This document shows, in pieces, positions 8,354 through 17,226 of a stretch of 64,000 nt of DNA. Origin of the DNA: Rhodoferax ferrireducens (GTDB lineage Bacteria; Pseudomonadota; Gammaproteobacteria; Burkholderiales; Burkholderiaceae_C); contig NZ_QEII01000300.1 of assembly GCF_003347515.1 (NCBI RefSeq), positions 62,001 through 126,000 on the forward strand, written 5' to 3'. Numbering within the stretch: the first letter of the stretch is position 1; every line of letters starts with the position of its first letter. A model generated the notes under the pieces. The model did not search any database. It saw only the letters and a program-made list of their open reading frames with translations, and had not been told where the DNA came from. A program made the position numbers and the translations under genes.

Positions 8354-11137
8354 CTAAACCTGGGCGGCCTGCCTGAAAAACGTCTCGAAGCCTTCCAGCG
8401 GCAAGGGCCTGCTGAAAAAATAACCTTGGTAGCTATGGCAGCCCGAATCGGCCAGGAAGTCGCGTTGCGCCGCAATCTCCACGCCCTCCGCCATGACGCC
8501 CAAGCCCAGGCTCTGGGCCAGCGCGATGATGGTTTTGGCAATGGCAGCATCGTTCGGATCGGTGAGCACGTCGCGAACAAAGGATTGATCGATTTTCAGC
8601 TGGTCCAGCGGCAAGCGTTTGAGGTAAGCCAGTGAGGAGTAGCCAGTGCCAAAATCGTCCAATGAGAAGCCGACGCCATGTGCTTTGAGCTGGCTCATTT
8701 TGGCGATCGTGTCTTCAACGTTGTCCAGCAACAGGCTCTCGGTCAGCTCCAGCTTGAGTTGATGGGGATTGACACCTGCAGCAGCGAGGGTCGTCAGCAC
8801 CTGACTCACAAAGTCGGGCTGGCGGAACTGGCGCGAGCTGACATTCACGGACAGGGTGAGTGGGGCAAATAGCGGGTCTGCCGCCCAGGCAAATAACTGT
8901 TGGCAAGCCGTTGTCAGCACCCATTGGCCCAGCGGCAATATCAGTCCGGTATCTTCGGCCAGCGGAATGAAGTCTGCGGGAGAGACAAAGCCACGCTCCG
9001 GATGCTGCCAGCGCAGCAGAACTTCAGCACCCGTGACGCGGCCCCGGTCCACCTGAGCCTGGTAATAGAGCAGGAATTGACCGCATTGCAGGCCCTCGCG
9101 CAAATTCAATTCCAGCAAGGCGCGGGCACTGACCACGGCCTGCATGTCGGGATCGAAAAAGCGCAGGGTATTGCGGCCAGCGGACTTGGCTTGGTACATG
9201 GCGAGATCGGCGCGCTTCAGCAAGTCATCGATGGACTCCCGTTCGTCGCTAAATAGCGTAACGCCCATGCTCGGGGTGCTGTGATGCTCCAGCCCTGCTA
9301 GGTCGTAGGGACGATTGAGCGCGGCGATGATTTTTTCACCCACGGTTTCGGCCTGGGCGGCAGCATCAGCCGCCGTAGCGCTGAGGTCCTCCAGTATCAC
9401 CACGAATTCGTCGCCGCCCAAGCGGGCCACGGTATCGCCTTCGCGGACGCAGGAGGTCAAACGATGAGCGACCTGTTGCAGCAGCAGATCGCCCTTGTCA
9501 TGGCCTTGGGCGTCGTTGAGCGTCTTGAAATTATCCAGGTCGATGAACAGCAGCGCGCTGTGGCGTTCGGAACGGATGCTGCTGGCCAGAGCCTGCTGCA
9601 AGCGGTCGTACAGCAGCCGTCGATTCGGGAGTTGGGTCAGTGGGTCGTAAAAGGCAAGATACCTGATTTCGTCTTCTGCGGCCTTGCGTTGGGTGATGTC
9701 GGTCATGGTCCCTATCAAACGCGTCGGCTTGCCATTGGCACCCATGCCCAGCACCATGCCGCGACTCTGTATCCATTTCCAGGATCCGTCCTTGCACTGC
9801 ATGCGGAATTCAACGGCGGTGGAGGCGGACAGGCGGTCGAGTTTGCGCTGAAATGCATTCACCACATCAGGTAAATCCTGGGGATGCACACGTTGTTTCC
9901 ACTCGCGCACATCGGCGTGAATTCCACTTTCGTCATAGCCCAGAATCTCGCTACAACGGCGGGAGAAAAAAGCTTCGCCGGTCTGGATATCCAGGTCCCA
10001 GACACCATCCCCCGCGCCTTCCAGGGCAAACCGCCAGCGTTCCTCGCTGTCTTTCAGTGCTTCACCGCTCAGGGCTGCGCGCGCCAACGCATGCGATCGT
10101 CCGCGTGCCAGCAAGAAAACCAGTGCCCCCAAAAGCAGAGAAATCAAACCACCCGCCAGACCTATCAGTGTCGGAATTCTCCGTTCGGAGTCCGACAGGA
10201 ACTGCCGGTTGGGTTGAAAATCCAATTGCCATTGCCGGCCATACACACTCAAATCGCGGCTGAGCCTGGCGGCAGGGATTGAGCGGACCGGCGGTGTCGA
10301 AAATAGCGGAACCTTGACGCCAACGGTCCTGTTGTCGAGCGATGAACCACGATCAGACATATCCAGCTGAAGACCTTGCAGACGCCCCTCGCGTTCGAGC
10401 TGCTGCACCAGATCGAACACGCGCAGGGTGACGCTCACCGAGCCGAGGAAATTCGAACTTTGGTCTTGCTCTTGGGTTGTGACTGAATTTTGACTGCTGC
10501 GAAATACCGGCACCCGAATGACGAAACCTGTCCGATGGGTGGTTTCTTGAAGCAAGTTGAACGGGGCACTCGCCACGGGTTGACCGCTACGCTGCGAGTA
10601 GTGCATGGAGGCCAGATTGGCGGGTTGCGCACTGATATCCAAGCCGTGAATGCCTCTGTTGCCGCTCATCGGCCAGAGGTAGTCAGCCACAAAGTACTCC
10701 TTGCGCTCCCCAGGCGGGTGAATCGCAAACGCCGGGTAACCCTGAGGCTCGACCGAGGTGTCGGCGCGCACCCGCACTTCAAACTGCTGCTTTTCGGCCG
10801 CGATGACGTAACGGGTAAACGCGATATTTTTTATGCCCGGGTAGCGGGTGTCGACATCGAGATGAGAAATGGCCTCGACAAAGGAGCGACGATCCAGTGC
10901 CGGATTGACGATAAAAAGCCCGCGCAAACCAAAAGCGATCTCGGTGTATGCATCTATCCGGCGAACCAGGGCTTCGATCACGGAATTGGCCGCCAGGGCG
11001 AAGCGCGCCTGTTCGACCTGCTCGGCGGACTCGGCCTGTTGGCGGGCCAGGAAGATGCTGCCCACCATGCCCAACAAGGCAACACCCGTGCCAAACAGCC
11101 ATGGGCGCAGTGCCTGTCGAGAGATATCTTTTGTCAT
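8354..11137 (-). CDS. Membrane CHASE-PAS-GGDEF-EAL cyclic-di-GMP signalling protein
   Basis: A 927-residue dual-domain c-di-GMP enzyme. One transmembrane helix lies near residues 13-33, followed by a periplasmic CHASE sensor domain (about 70-260, with the segment YFVADYLWPMSGNRG) and a second helix near 325-350. A PAS domain with a PAC motif follows (EFRMQCKDGSWKWIQSRGMV; LIGTMTDITQRKAAEDE). The GGDEF domain has an intact RLGGDEF active site and an upstream RxxD inhibitory site (REGD), so the cyclase may be product-inhibited. The EAL domain has EVLLRW at the EAL position plus KLELTES, DDFGTGYSSL and MAEGVE, so it looks catalytically competent. It could make or break c-di-GMP; which dominates cannot be read. 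It ends 5 nt from the convergent lipoprotein gene. Confidence 0.92.
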   Translation of the reverse strand: MTKDISRQALRPWLFGTGVALLGMVGSIFLARQQAESAEQVEQARFALAANSVIEALVRRIDAYTEIAFGLRGLFIVNPALDRRSFVEAISHLDVDTRYPGIKNIAFTRYVIAAEKQQFEVRVRADTSVEPQGYPAFAIHPPGERKEYFVADYLWPMSGNRGIHGLDISAQPANLASMHYSQRSGQPVASAPFNLLQETTHRTGFVIRVPVFRSSQNSVTTQEQDQSSNFLGSVSVTLRVFDLVQQLEREGRLQGLQLDMSDRGSSLDNRTVGVKVPLFSTPPVRSIPAARLSRDLSVYGRQWQLDFQPNRQFLSDSERRIPTLIGLAGGLISLLLGALVFLLARGRSHALARAALSGEALKDSEERWRFALEGAGDGVWDLDIQTGEAFFSRRCSEILGYDESGIHADVREWKQRVHPQDLPDVVNAFQRKLDRLSASTAVEFRMQCKDGSWKWIQSRGMVLGMGANGKPTRLIGTMTDITQRKAAEDEIRYLAFYDPLTQLPNRRLLYDRLQQALASSIRSERHSALLFIDLDNFKTLNDAQGHDKGDLLLQQVAHRLTSCVREGDTVARLGGDEFVVILEDLSATAADAAAQAETVGEKIIAALNRPYDLAGLEHHSTPSMGVTLFSDERESIDDLLKRADLAMYQAKSAGRNTLRFFDPDMQAVVSARALLELNLREGLQCGQFLLYYQAQVDRGRVTGAEVLLRWQHPERGFVSPADFIPLAEDTGLILPLGQWVLTTACQQLFAWAADPLFAPLTLSVNVSSRQFRQPDFVSQVLTTLAAAGVNPHQLKLELTESLLLDNVEDTIAKMSQLKAHGVGFSLDDFGTGYSSLAYLKRLPLDQLKIDQSFVRDVLTDPNDAAIAKTIIALAQSLGLGVMAEGVEIAAQRDFLADSGCHSYQGYFFSRPLPLEGFETFFRQAAQV

Positions 11138-11191
11138 CGATTAACTGCGAAATACTTGCCGATTGTGTTCGGCTGATTCTAGTGGGGTGCG

Positions 11192-12490
11192 TCATCGTTG
11201 GGTCCCGTCGAGAATCGGTCCAGACAGGGTTCGCAGAAACGACACCAGGTCACGAATTTCCTCTTCGGTCAACCTGATGGGCTGGCGCTCGACGTGACTG
11301 GCGCGCCCATCCGACAGTTCGGTGTGGCCTGCCACCGCGACCGGCGCTTTTGTGTAGTGCCGGATGGCCTGCTCGATGGACGTGAACTGCCCTGCATGCA
11401 TATAGGGCGGCCGCAAGGCCACGTTGCGCAGGCTCGGCGTCTTGAACGCAGCCAGCATCGGCGCCTTGTCGGTTGCCATGAACCGCAACTCCTGGCACTG
11501 ATCGGCTGTGGCATCGCTAAAAGGACCGATGCAGTTGAACTCGTCTTTTTGCACCTTGTCAATCGCCGCGGCGCGACCCAGGTCAGGCTTGGCGGGATCA
11601 CGTGGCGGTATGCCTGTGTTGTGAAAGTGCTGGTCCGTCAACAAGGGGCCGGCGTGGCAAGTCACGCACTGGCCTTTGCCAATGAATACCCTCAGACCGC
11701 TGACTTCCTGCAGCGTCAACGCCTCCTGCGCGCCGGGGACCTTCGCGATAGTGCCCTCCACGTACCGATCGAACGGCGCTTCGCCATAGGTCAAGGTCTT
11801 CTCGTACGCCGCGATGGCCTTGCCCATGTTGGCGAACACCTGCGTAACAGCCTTCCGCTCCTTGGCGGTCATGGCGTCCCAGGCGAGTTTTTCCGCTGCC
11901 GTGCCACTGGGCCCCGCATCCTGGGCCATGTGCGACAGGTCCGGCATCGCGTGAAAAATCGCTTCATATTCCGCACGGTAATGCGTCTGTATCAAATGCG
12001 CATAGCGGGTGCGATTTCCGCCATGCTCAACGGAATCCTCAAGTGGTCCCAAGGCCTGCGCCCATAAACTGTCCTTGCGTCCGTCCCAAAACAGCCAGGG
12101 GCTGTGCGCGGCCCCGACGATGGGCATCGCACGGCGAGCGCCTTCGCCGACGCCGCGGCTCACCGGCAGCCCATCCTGGAACTGTTTTTCAGGATCGTGG
12201 CAACTGGCACAGGAAACCGCCTGGTTACGGCTGAACCGTGCGTCTTTGAACAGGCGCTGCCCGAGCTCGATGGCCGCCGGCAGGTTTTCAATGGAATTGG
12301 ACGGATCTCTCAGTGCTGGCGAAAGCTGGCTGATGCGCAAGGACGCCAGCACGTCCAGGTCCGCCGTGTTCCACTCGTCCCGTAAATTTGCAGTTGCCTG
12401 AAGGCCGGGTCCTGCCAGTGCCAGCAACGTCGTGTAAGACGCGAGGGCGAACACAAGCATGCCTGTCAGTTTGTAGAGCCTCTTGTTCAT
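11192..12490 (-). CDS. Di-haem cytochrome-c peroxidase/MauG-family protein
   Basis: A 432-residue periplasmic c-type cytochrome. The chosen start (12490) gives a signal peptide, KLTGMLVFALASYTTLLALA. An ATG eight codons upstream (12514) overlaps the stop of the preceding lipoprotein gene by 4 nt and is an alternative. Two haem c attachment motifs are present, CASCH (with SCASCHDPEKQFQDG) and CVTCH. Bacterial di-haem peroxidase features follow, such as FWDGRKDSLWAQALGPLED and the MHAGQFTSIEQAIRHY segment near the end. The family reduces H2O2 with electrons from small cytochromes (CcpA) or performs oxidative maturation (MauG). The pairing with a YtkA-like lipoprotein suggests a dedicated partner or a metal/copper-related role, but that is inference. 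Confidence 0.85.
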   Translation of the reverse strand: MNKRLYKLTGMLVFALASYTTLLALAGPGLQATANLRDEWNTADLDVLASLRISQLSPALRDPSNSIENLPAAIELGQRLFKDARFSRNQAVSCASCHDPEKQFQDGLPVSRGVGEGARRAMPIVGAAHSPWLFWDGRKDSLWAQALGPLEDSVEHGGNRTRYAHLIQTHYRAEYEAIFHAMPDLSHMAQDAGPSGTAAEKLAWDAMTAKERKAVTQVFANMGKAIAAYEKTLTYGEAPFDRYVEGTIAKVPGAQEALTLQEVSGLRVFIGKGQCVTCHAGPLLTDQHFHNTGIPPRDPAKPDLGRAAAIDKVQKDEFNCIGPFSDATADQCQELRFMATDKAPMLAAFKTPSLRNVALRPPYMHAGQFTSIEQAIRHYTKAPVAVAGHTELSDGRASHVERQPIRLTEEEIRDLVSFLRTLSGPILDGTQR

Positions 12491-12510
12491 CTGCTTGCCC
12501 CGCGCCCAAC

Positions 12511-12960
12511 TCATCGGGCTGTCAACGGCGCTGCTGGCGCGGACGCAAGTACGGTGTTGAAGGTCACGCGGTCGCTGCCTTCTGCGCTTTGAATGGCGAG
12601 CTTGATTTCCCACCAACCTGTCATGCTGAACTTCATGCCTTCGAGCAGGTAGGTTCCGTCCGCAAGTTCCTTGGTGACACGCGGTTGCGTAGGCAAGCCA
12701 TGTCCATGCTGCGGCATACCACCGTCCACAACAATTTGGGCGTGCGTGACAGGGATGCCGGCTGGCGAGGTCACCTTGATTTGCCACGAGTGCATTTGAT
12801 TGACCGCCGGCATCACCAGCGGCGGCAGCATGGTGACGACAAACTTCTTTTCGACGGTGGCGTGGGCAAGGGAAACGTCCAGATCGGTGGGTGGTGTTGA
12901 ACATGCAGAAGCGCCCAGGATGGCTGCGACCAACAGGACTGTCGTGATGTTTCGGTACAT
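12511..12960 (-). CDS. YtkA/FixH-like periplasmic lipoprotein
   Basis: A 149-residue predicted lipoprotein. The ATG at 12960 begins a signal peptide with the lipobox ASAC; the in-frame extension further upstream would spoil it. The mature part is a single immunoglobulin-like beta domain resembling YtkA/FixH proteins: HSWQIKVTSPAGIPVTHAQIVVDG, then GMPQHGHGLPTQPRVTKELADGTY and GWWEIKLAI. The GMPxHGHG motif is characteristic of this domain and could bind metal. The gene is directly upstream of the di-haem peroxidase gene, nearly overlapping it, so the two are probably co-expressed. Exact function unknown. Confidence 0.72.
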   Translation of the reverse strand: MYRNITTVLLVAAILGASACSTPPTDLDVSLAHATVEKKFVVTMLPPLVMPAVNQMHSWQIKVTSPAGIPVTHAQIVVDGGMPQHGHGLPTQPRVTKELADGTYLLEGMKFSMTGWWEIKLAIQSAEGSDRVTFNTVLASAPAAPLTAR

Positions 12961-13020
12961 GGTGAAAATGCTTTCTTGAATGAAATGAATGAAACCGGTC
13001 ACCTGCAAACCTTTGAGATC

Positions 13021-13986
13021 CTATTCAGGAATGACGCCAGCCTTGCGCACGACATTTCCCCAATGCTCAACCTCGCTGCGCATGAACGTGCGCAGCTCAT
13101 TGGGGCTGGAGCCCTTGAGTTCAATCCCCAGCGTGGTGAGTCGCTCGCGGGTTGCCGGATGCGCCAACGCTGCCATGGCCTCTTTGTTGAGTCGCTGCAC
13201 GATCTCGATCGGCGTCGTCGCAGGCGCCACCAGCGCCCACCACTGGTTGAACTGCATGCCGGCGATACCTGCTTCTGAGGCGGTCGGCACATCGGGCAGG
13301 CCGGCAAAGCGCGATGAACCCGTCACCATCAGCGCCGAAATCTTGCCGGCGCCCAAAAGCGAAGCACCGCTTGCCAAGGTAGAAAAATGGCCGCTCACCT
13401 GGCTCGCAGCCACGTCGGTCAGGGCCGGCGCGGAGCCCCGGTAGGGGATGGGATTGATTTTCACGTGCGTTGCACCGGCGAACAACTCGCCCGAGAGATG
13501 GCTGATCGAGCCATTGCCGCTGTGCGCCATTGCCAAGGGCTCTGTGCTGCTTCGGCCGTTCTTCAGGAAACCTTTGATGTCCCCATTTTTGTACTGGGAA
13601 CTGTTGACGAAGAGCATCAACGGTGAAGTTCCCAGCATCGAAATGGGCGAGAAATCCTTCAGCAGGTCATACGGCATTTTGACGAAAACAGCCGGCGCAA
13701 TGGCATGCGGCAATTCAACGATGCCAATCGTGTAGCCATCGGGCAGGGACTTGGCGGTCGCCTCCGTGCCGATACGTCCGGACGCGCCCGAGCGATTGTC
13801 CACCACTATGGGCTGGCCCATGGTCTCGCTCATGCGCTGTGCGACTGCGCGGGCAATGGCGTCCGTGCTGCCCCCGGCGGCCCACGGCACGATGAGGCGG
13901 ATCGGTTTCTCGGGATAGGCGGCGTGGGCGCTGGCGCCCAACAACGAACAGGCGAGTAGAAGGGTTTGAAGCGGTCGGATTAACAT
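13021..13986 (-). CDS. Bug/TctC-family tripartite tricarboxylate-type binding protein
   Basis: A 321-residue periplasmic binding protein with signal peptide LLLACSLLGASAHA and the Bug-family fingerprint: YPEKPIRLIVPWAAGGSTDA, then GQPIVVDNRSGASGRIGTE and LPDGYTIGI. The stretch PTASEAGIAGMQFNQWWAL is the family's conserved hinge region. No TctA/TctB membrane genes are nearby, so it is an orphan of the kind that is expanded in Burkholderiales. It is followed upstream, in the same orientation, by a PLP enzyme gene about 33 nt away. The shared orientation suggests it binds the substrate of that enzyme, perhaps an amino or hydroxy acid. Confidence 0.9.
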   Translation of the reverse strand: MLIRPLQTLLLACSLLGASAHAAYPEKPIRLIVPWAAGGSTDAIARAVAQRMSETMGQPIVVDNRSGASGRIGTEATAKSLPDGYTIGIVELPHAIAPAVFVKMPYDLLKDFSPISMLGTSPLMLFVNSSQYKNGDIKGFLKNGRSSTEPLAMAHSGNGSISHLSGELFAGATHVKINPIPYRGSAPALTDVAASQVSGHFSTLASGASLLGAGKISALMVTGSSRFAGLPDVPTASEAGIAGMQFNQWWALVAPATTPIEIVQRLNKEAMAALAHPATRERLTTLGIELKGSSPNELRTFMRSEVEHWGNVVRKAGVIPE

Positions 13987-14019
13987 GAAAACTCCTTTTG
14001 GAAGGTGAGAGAAATCGAA

Positions 14020-15216
14020 TCAGCGCGTGACATCAAAGGTGTCACGGTCGCCTTTGGCTGTCAGCAGCAGCAAGGCATGTTCAGAGGGCAAGATCTGGCC
14101 CCGCGTGCAAAGGCTTGCCAGCGCACTGAGACAAGAGCCAGCACATAGCTCGACCCACAAGCCCTGGGCCGCCAGCTGGGAAACGCCTTGGGCAGCGTCC
14201 ATGTCGTTCATGACGACGACGCCACCGCCGGACCGCTCGACCGCCAGTTTTTGCTGAAGCGTGACGGTGCTGCCAGCAATCGAGAACTGCGCGGTTTGCC
14301 CCGCAAACTCCGCTTGAAGGGACTCGCCCGCCAGCACGCGGCTGAGGCGCGGAAAAGGCTCAACCGCCCACAGCCTGGGCATATGCGGGATAAGCCCGGC
14401 GGCCAGCAAATCGCGCAGACCGCTGTACAGCCCCCAAAGCAGGTCGCCTCGTGCGGTCGGAACCAGGACGTGGTCAGGCACGCAACCATCGGCTACGCAC
14501 TCCAGCGCCACAGCGCGGTAGGCTTCCACGCCGAATACCGGGCTGCCGACAGCGGGAACGCTGTAGTTGGTGAGTGCAAACGCGCCTTCACGCTCCACCC
14601 GCTGGCGCACATGTGCCCAACGGTCAAAGCTTTGTTCGAATACGAAGCGCTTTGCCCCAAAACGGTAGAGGGCGCGGGCGTAGGACTCGGGCATGTCGCG
14701 ATACGTCGCAACCTCGCAGCGAAGGCCGGCGACGGCGCAATACGCGGCGGCCGACACTGCGGCATTGCCGCTGGAGGCGAGCACGACAGTCTGCGCACCG
14801 ACATCCAGCGCCCGGCTGATGCCCTGGGCTGACATACGGTCCTTGTGCGAACCCGTCGGGTTCATTCCTTCGTGCTTGGCTGTCAACTGGCGGATGCCCA
14901 GCTCCCGCGCCAGCCGGGAAAGGTCGAGGCAAGGCGTGTTGCCTTCGCCCAGCGAAATGCCATCCATGTATGGCAACCAGGCGCCCCACTTATAACCTGA
15001 GCTCGCGACCTGAAGCGTTTCAGGCAAGGCACTGTACACAGCCTCCAAACTGGCTGGGGTGCCGAGGTCCGCACAGTGCGGGCAGCCGGTCGGCAAATCC
15101 TGCACCGGGTAGCTACGCGCGCAGCCGATGCAGCGCAGACCGACCATCGAAGGATTGCGCTGAATGGCGGGATGGAAAGCAATGCTTTCGCGTGGCGTAG
15201 AGAAAATCTGGTTCAT
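14020..15216 (-). CDS. Threonine-synthase-like PLP-dependent enzyme with zinc ribbon
   Basis: A 398-residue fold-type II PLP enzyme. The N-terminus carries a zinc-ribbon-like pair of CxxC motifs (C29/C32 and C45/C48), as in one class of threonine synthases. The PLP lysine is K125 in PTGSHKDRMS, and LASSGNAAVSAAAYCA is the phosphate-binding region. The start at 15216 is an ATG; a TTG two codons earlier is possible. The gene sits beside a Bug binding protein and a divergent LysR gene rather than homoserine or threonine pathway genes. It is therefore more likely a catabolic lyase or dehydratase acting on an unknown amino acid than the biosynthetic threonine synthase. Confidence 0.75.
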   Translation of the reverse strand: MNQIFSTPRESIAFHPAIQRNPSMVGLRCIGCARSYPVQDLPTGCPHCADLGTPASLEAVYSALPETLQVASSGYKWGAWLPYMDGISLGEGNTPCLDLSRLARELGIRQLTAKHEGMNPTGSHKDRMSAQGISRALDVGAQTVVLASSGNAAVSAAAYCAVAGLRCEVATYRDMPESYARALYRFGAKRFVFEQSFDRWAHVRQRVEREGAFALTNYSVPAVGSPVFGVEAYRAVALECVADGCVPDHVLVPTARGDLLWGLYSGLRDLLAAGLIPHMPRLWAVEPFPRLSRVLAGESLQAEFAGQTAQFSIAGSTVTLQQKLAVERSGGGVVVMNDMDAAQGVSQLAAQGLWVELCAGSCLSALASLCTRGQILPSEHALLLLTAKGDRDTFDVTR

Positions 15217-15271
15217 GGGCAAATGGTAGGCAAGTTTGCCGCTGCCGACGCTCAGTCTTTCGCACTTTATA

Positions 15272-15286
15272 ATAAGTAGAACTTAT
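15272..15286. promoter_or_regulatory. Palindrome abutting the LysR start codon
   Basis: The inverted repeat ATAAGT-AGA-ACTTAT has six perfect base pairs per arm and is followed immediately by the ATG of the LysR gene at 15287. It lies in the 70-nt divergent region between the PLP-enzyme gene and the regulator. LysR-type regulators bind T-N11-A type palindromes near divergent promoters and usually repress themselves, so this is a likely operator. The role is inference; the palindrome itself is plain. Confidence 0.55.
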
Positions 15287-16243
15287 ATGAAAGATAGACT
15301 GGTGCACGATCTCAAAGACGTCAGCGCACGTCAAATAGAAGTGTTTCGCATGGTCATGCGGCTCGGCACGGCCAACCGTGCCGCCGCCGCGCTACATGTC
15401 AGCCAGCCGGCGGTGACACAGATACTTCAGCAATTTGAAATTCGCTCGGGCCTCAAACTGTTTGAGCGCCCCAAAGGCAAGCTGGTGCCGACACCGGAGG
15501 CGCATGCCTTGATGGAAGAAGTGGAGCGGGTCTATGACGGTCTGGACGCCGTGCAGCGCAAAATCGTGGCGCTGCAGTCGCATGAAGAAACCGTGCTGCG
15601 CATCGGCTCGCTGCATGCACTGGCAGCCAGTGTCATGCCGTGGGCGTTGACTGAATTCCAGCGCAGTTACCCGCGTACCCGATGCCAGTTGCTGGTGGAC
15701 AGCTCCAAGGTGCTGCGTGAGGCCTTGTTTCAAGGCGCAGTTGACTTGGCCTTTCTTGGCGACGAGGCCGATACCAGTGGTTTGGTTTCCTCGCTCTTTT
15801 ATCAGCTAGCGGCCGTGTGCGTCATGCCTGCGGCTCATCCGCTGGCGCGCAAGTCATCCCTGCAAATTCAGGATCTGCGAGAGGTGCCGCTGGTGGGCCT
15901 TTCGTCGCTGGATCCTGCGCAGCGGCGCCTGGAGGCGACATTTGCACAAGCAGGCATCGAGCCGCGCTTTGTGATTGAAACCCCTTACAGCGCGACGCAG
16001 TGCGCGCTGGTCTTGGCAGGCGCCGGCCTGGCAGTGACCAACCCCTTGGTGGCGCGGGAGTATGTCGCGCTTGGCCTGCGTTGCATACCGCTGGCGTTCA
16101 GCTTGCCTTTTCGTGCCTTGCTGGCGTTCAACCCGCGCCAGGCTCAATCACGCGCGGCGCAGGAATTCGTCAGCCTTTGCCGCCGCCATATCGTCCGCAG
16201 TCTGCCCGAAGGCTCGCTGTCTGACGAGTTGCTCAACCCTTAA
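15287..16243 (+). CDS. LysR-family transcriptional regulator
   Basis: A 318-residue LysR-type regulator. The winged-helix domain occupies about residues 12-72 (SARQIEVFRMVMRLGTANRA, then LHVSQPAVTQILQQFE). The effector-binding domain follows, with TPYSATQCALVLAGAGLAVT. The ATG at 15287 is chosen over upstream in-frame starts because it begins just before the HTH and lies directly after the likely operator. It is transcribed divergently from the PLP enzyme/Bug pair, the usual layout for a LysR gene controlling its neighbours. The HTH resembles the arginine/lysine-related and NocR/OccR branch only loosely; the effector is unknown. Confidence 0.88.
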   Translation: MKDRLVHDLKDVSARQIEVFRMVMRLGTANRAAAALHVSQPAVTQILQQFEIRSGLKLFERPKGKLVPTPEAHALMEEVERVYDGLDAVQRKIVALQSHEETVLRIGSLHALAASVMPWALTEFQRSYPRTRCQLLVDSSKVLREALFQGAVDLAFLGDEADTSGLVSSLFYQLAAVCVMPAAHPLARKSSLQIQDLREVPLVGLSSLDPAQRRLEATFAQAGIEPRFVIETPYSATQCALVLAGAGLAVTNPLVAREYVALGLRCIPLAFSLPFRALLAFNPRQAQSRAAQEFVSLCRRHIVRSLPEGSLSDELLNP

Positions 16244-16346
16244 TCCGTTAACGGCAGTCAATTCAAATTCGAAGTCCAGCAGTTGGGGCGCGATCAAGAA
16301 AAAATCCGTGCCACGGGACGTTCCACTATTCAGATTCTTCAAACAC

Positions 16347-16370
16347 AAACGGCACCCGCAGGTGCCGTTT
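16347..16370 (-). terminator. Rho-independent-type terminator between lysR and phasin gene
   Basis: A perfect ten-base-pair stem, AAACGGCACC with GGTGCCGTTT, encloses a CGCA loop. On the minus strand it is followed by a T-rich run, so it suits the phasin gene at 16401-16955; it may also stop the convergent LysR transcript. Confidence 0.75.
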
Positions 16371-16400
16371 GATCGTCACGGCCCCGGGGCCTATTTTCTG

Positions 16401-16955
16401 TTAAGCGACTTTGGAGACTTTGCTGGCTTTCTTGACAGCATCGGAGGCTTGGGCGCTTGCTGACGTGAAGTTCGACTGAGCCGCTTCCACAGCTTTTTTC
16501 ACAGAAGCCTGCGCTGTCTCGACCGCATTCTGGCCGGCAACCAATGCGTTTTTGAATGCAGCAACCGCGCTTTCGCTGCCAGCAGGCGCGTTCTTGGTCA
16601 GGTTTTCGACCACATCACCAAAGGCTTTTTGTGCTTCAGCAGTTTTAGCTTCGACGGCCTTTGTGAATTCAGCACCGCTGTCAGAAACAATGGTCTGAAT
16701 ATTCTGGGCGTAGGCTGCGGATTTATCAGCCAGCGGCTTGAGCAAGCCTGCTTGCAGCGCCTGTACTTCCTGCGCATCTTTGGCACCCAGAACAGCCTGG
16801 ACATGGCCAAAAGACTCACCCAGGATCGATTTGGAGGTCGCCATGTTCAGCTCAACCAGCTTTTCGACGCCGGCAAAAGCCTGGGTCGTCAGGCTTTCCA
16901 GTGCTTGCAGGTTGTCTTTGCTCGTGGCCGTGAATTGTTCGATGGAGTACGACAT
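16401..16955 (-). CDS. Phasin-family polyhydroxyalkanoate granule protein
   Basis: A 184-residue, alanine-rich, almost wholly helical protein. It opens SIEQFTATSKDNLQALESLT and continues with FAGVEKLVELNMATSKSILGE, which is the phasin_2 pattern found in burkholderial PhaP proteins. The C-terminal half carries an amphipathic AxxxAVEAAQ-type repeat (AQASVKKAVEAAQSNFTSAS) suited to granule binding. A ribosome binding site AAGGA lies before the ATG. It is monocistronic, with a strong terminator just downstream. Phasins coat PHA granules and control their size, so this organism probably stores PHB. Confidence 0.9.
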   Translation of the reverse strand: MSYSIEQFTATSKDNLQALESLTTQAFAGVEKLVELNMATSKSILGESFGHVQAVLGAKDAQEVQALQAGLLKPLADKSAAYAQNIQTIVSDSGAEFTKAVEAKTAEAQKAFGDVVENLTKNAPAGSESAVAAFKNALVAGQNAVETAQASVKKAVEAAQSNFTSASAQASDAVKKASKVSKVA

Positions 16956-17226
16956 GGCTGTTTCCTTCAGGAGAGTGGTTGAATCAAATGCCTGCTTGTA
17001 AACGCCCGGATTGGCAATTTATGTTGCGGTGCAGCATGGCGTTAATTGTAGGGAAGACCCGCGTGTTTGCACATTTTTTGCTGTGCTGCAACAATTATTA
17101 GGGAGGTGGATCTAGTCGCCATGAAATTTGAGAATTATCAATATTGATATATCAACCGTATGCATGTAAAAATCAGATAGCGGGATTCGAGTTCCCGACG
17201 ACGCCTTGTAGATCAAGTCAGCTGAT

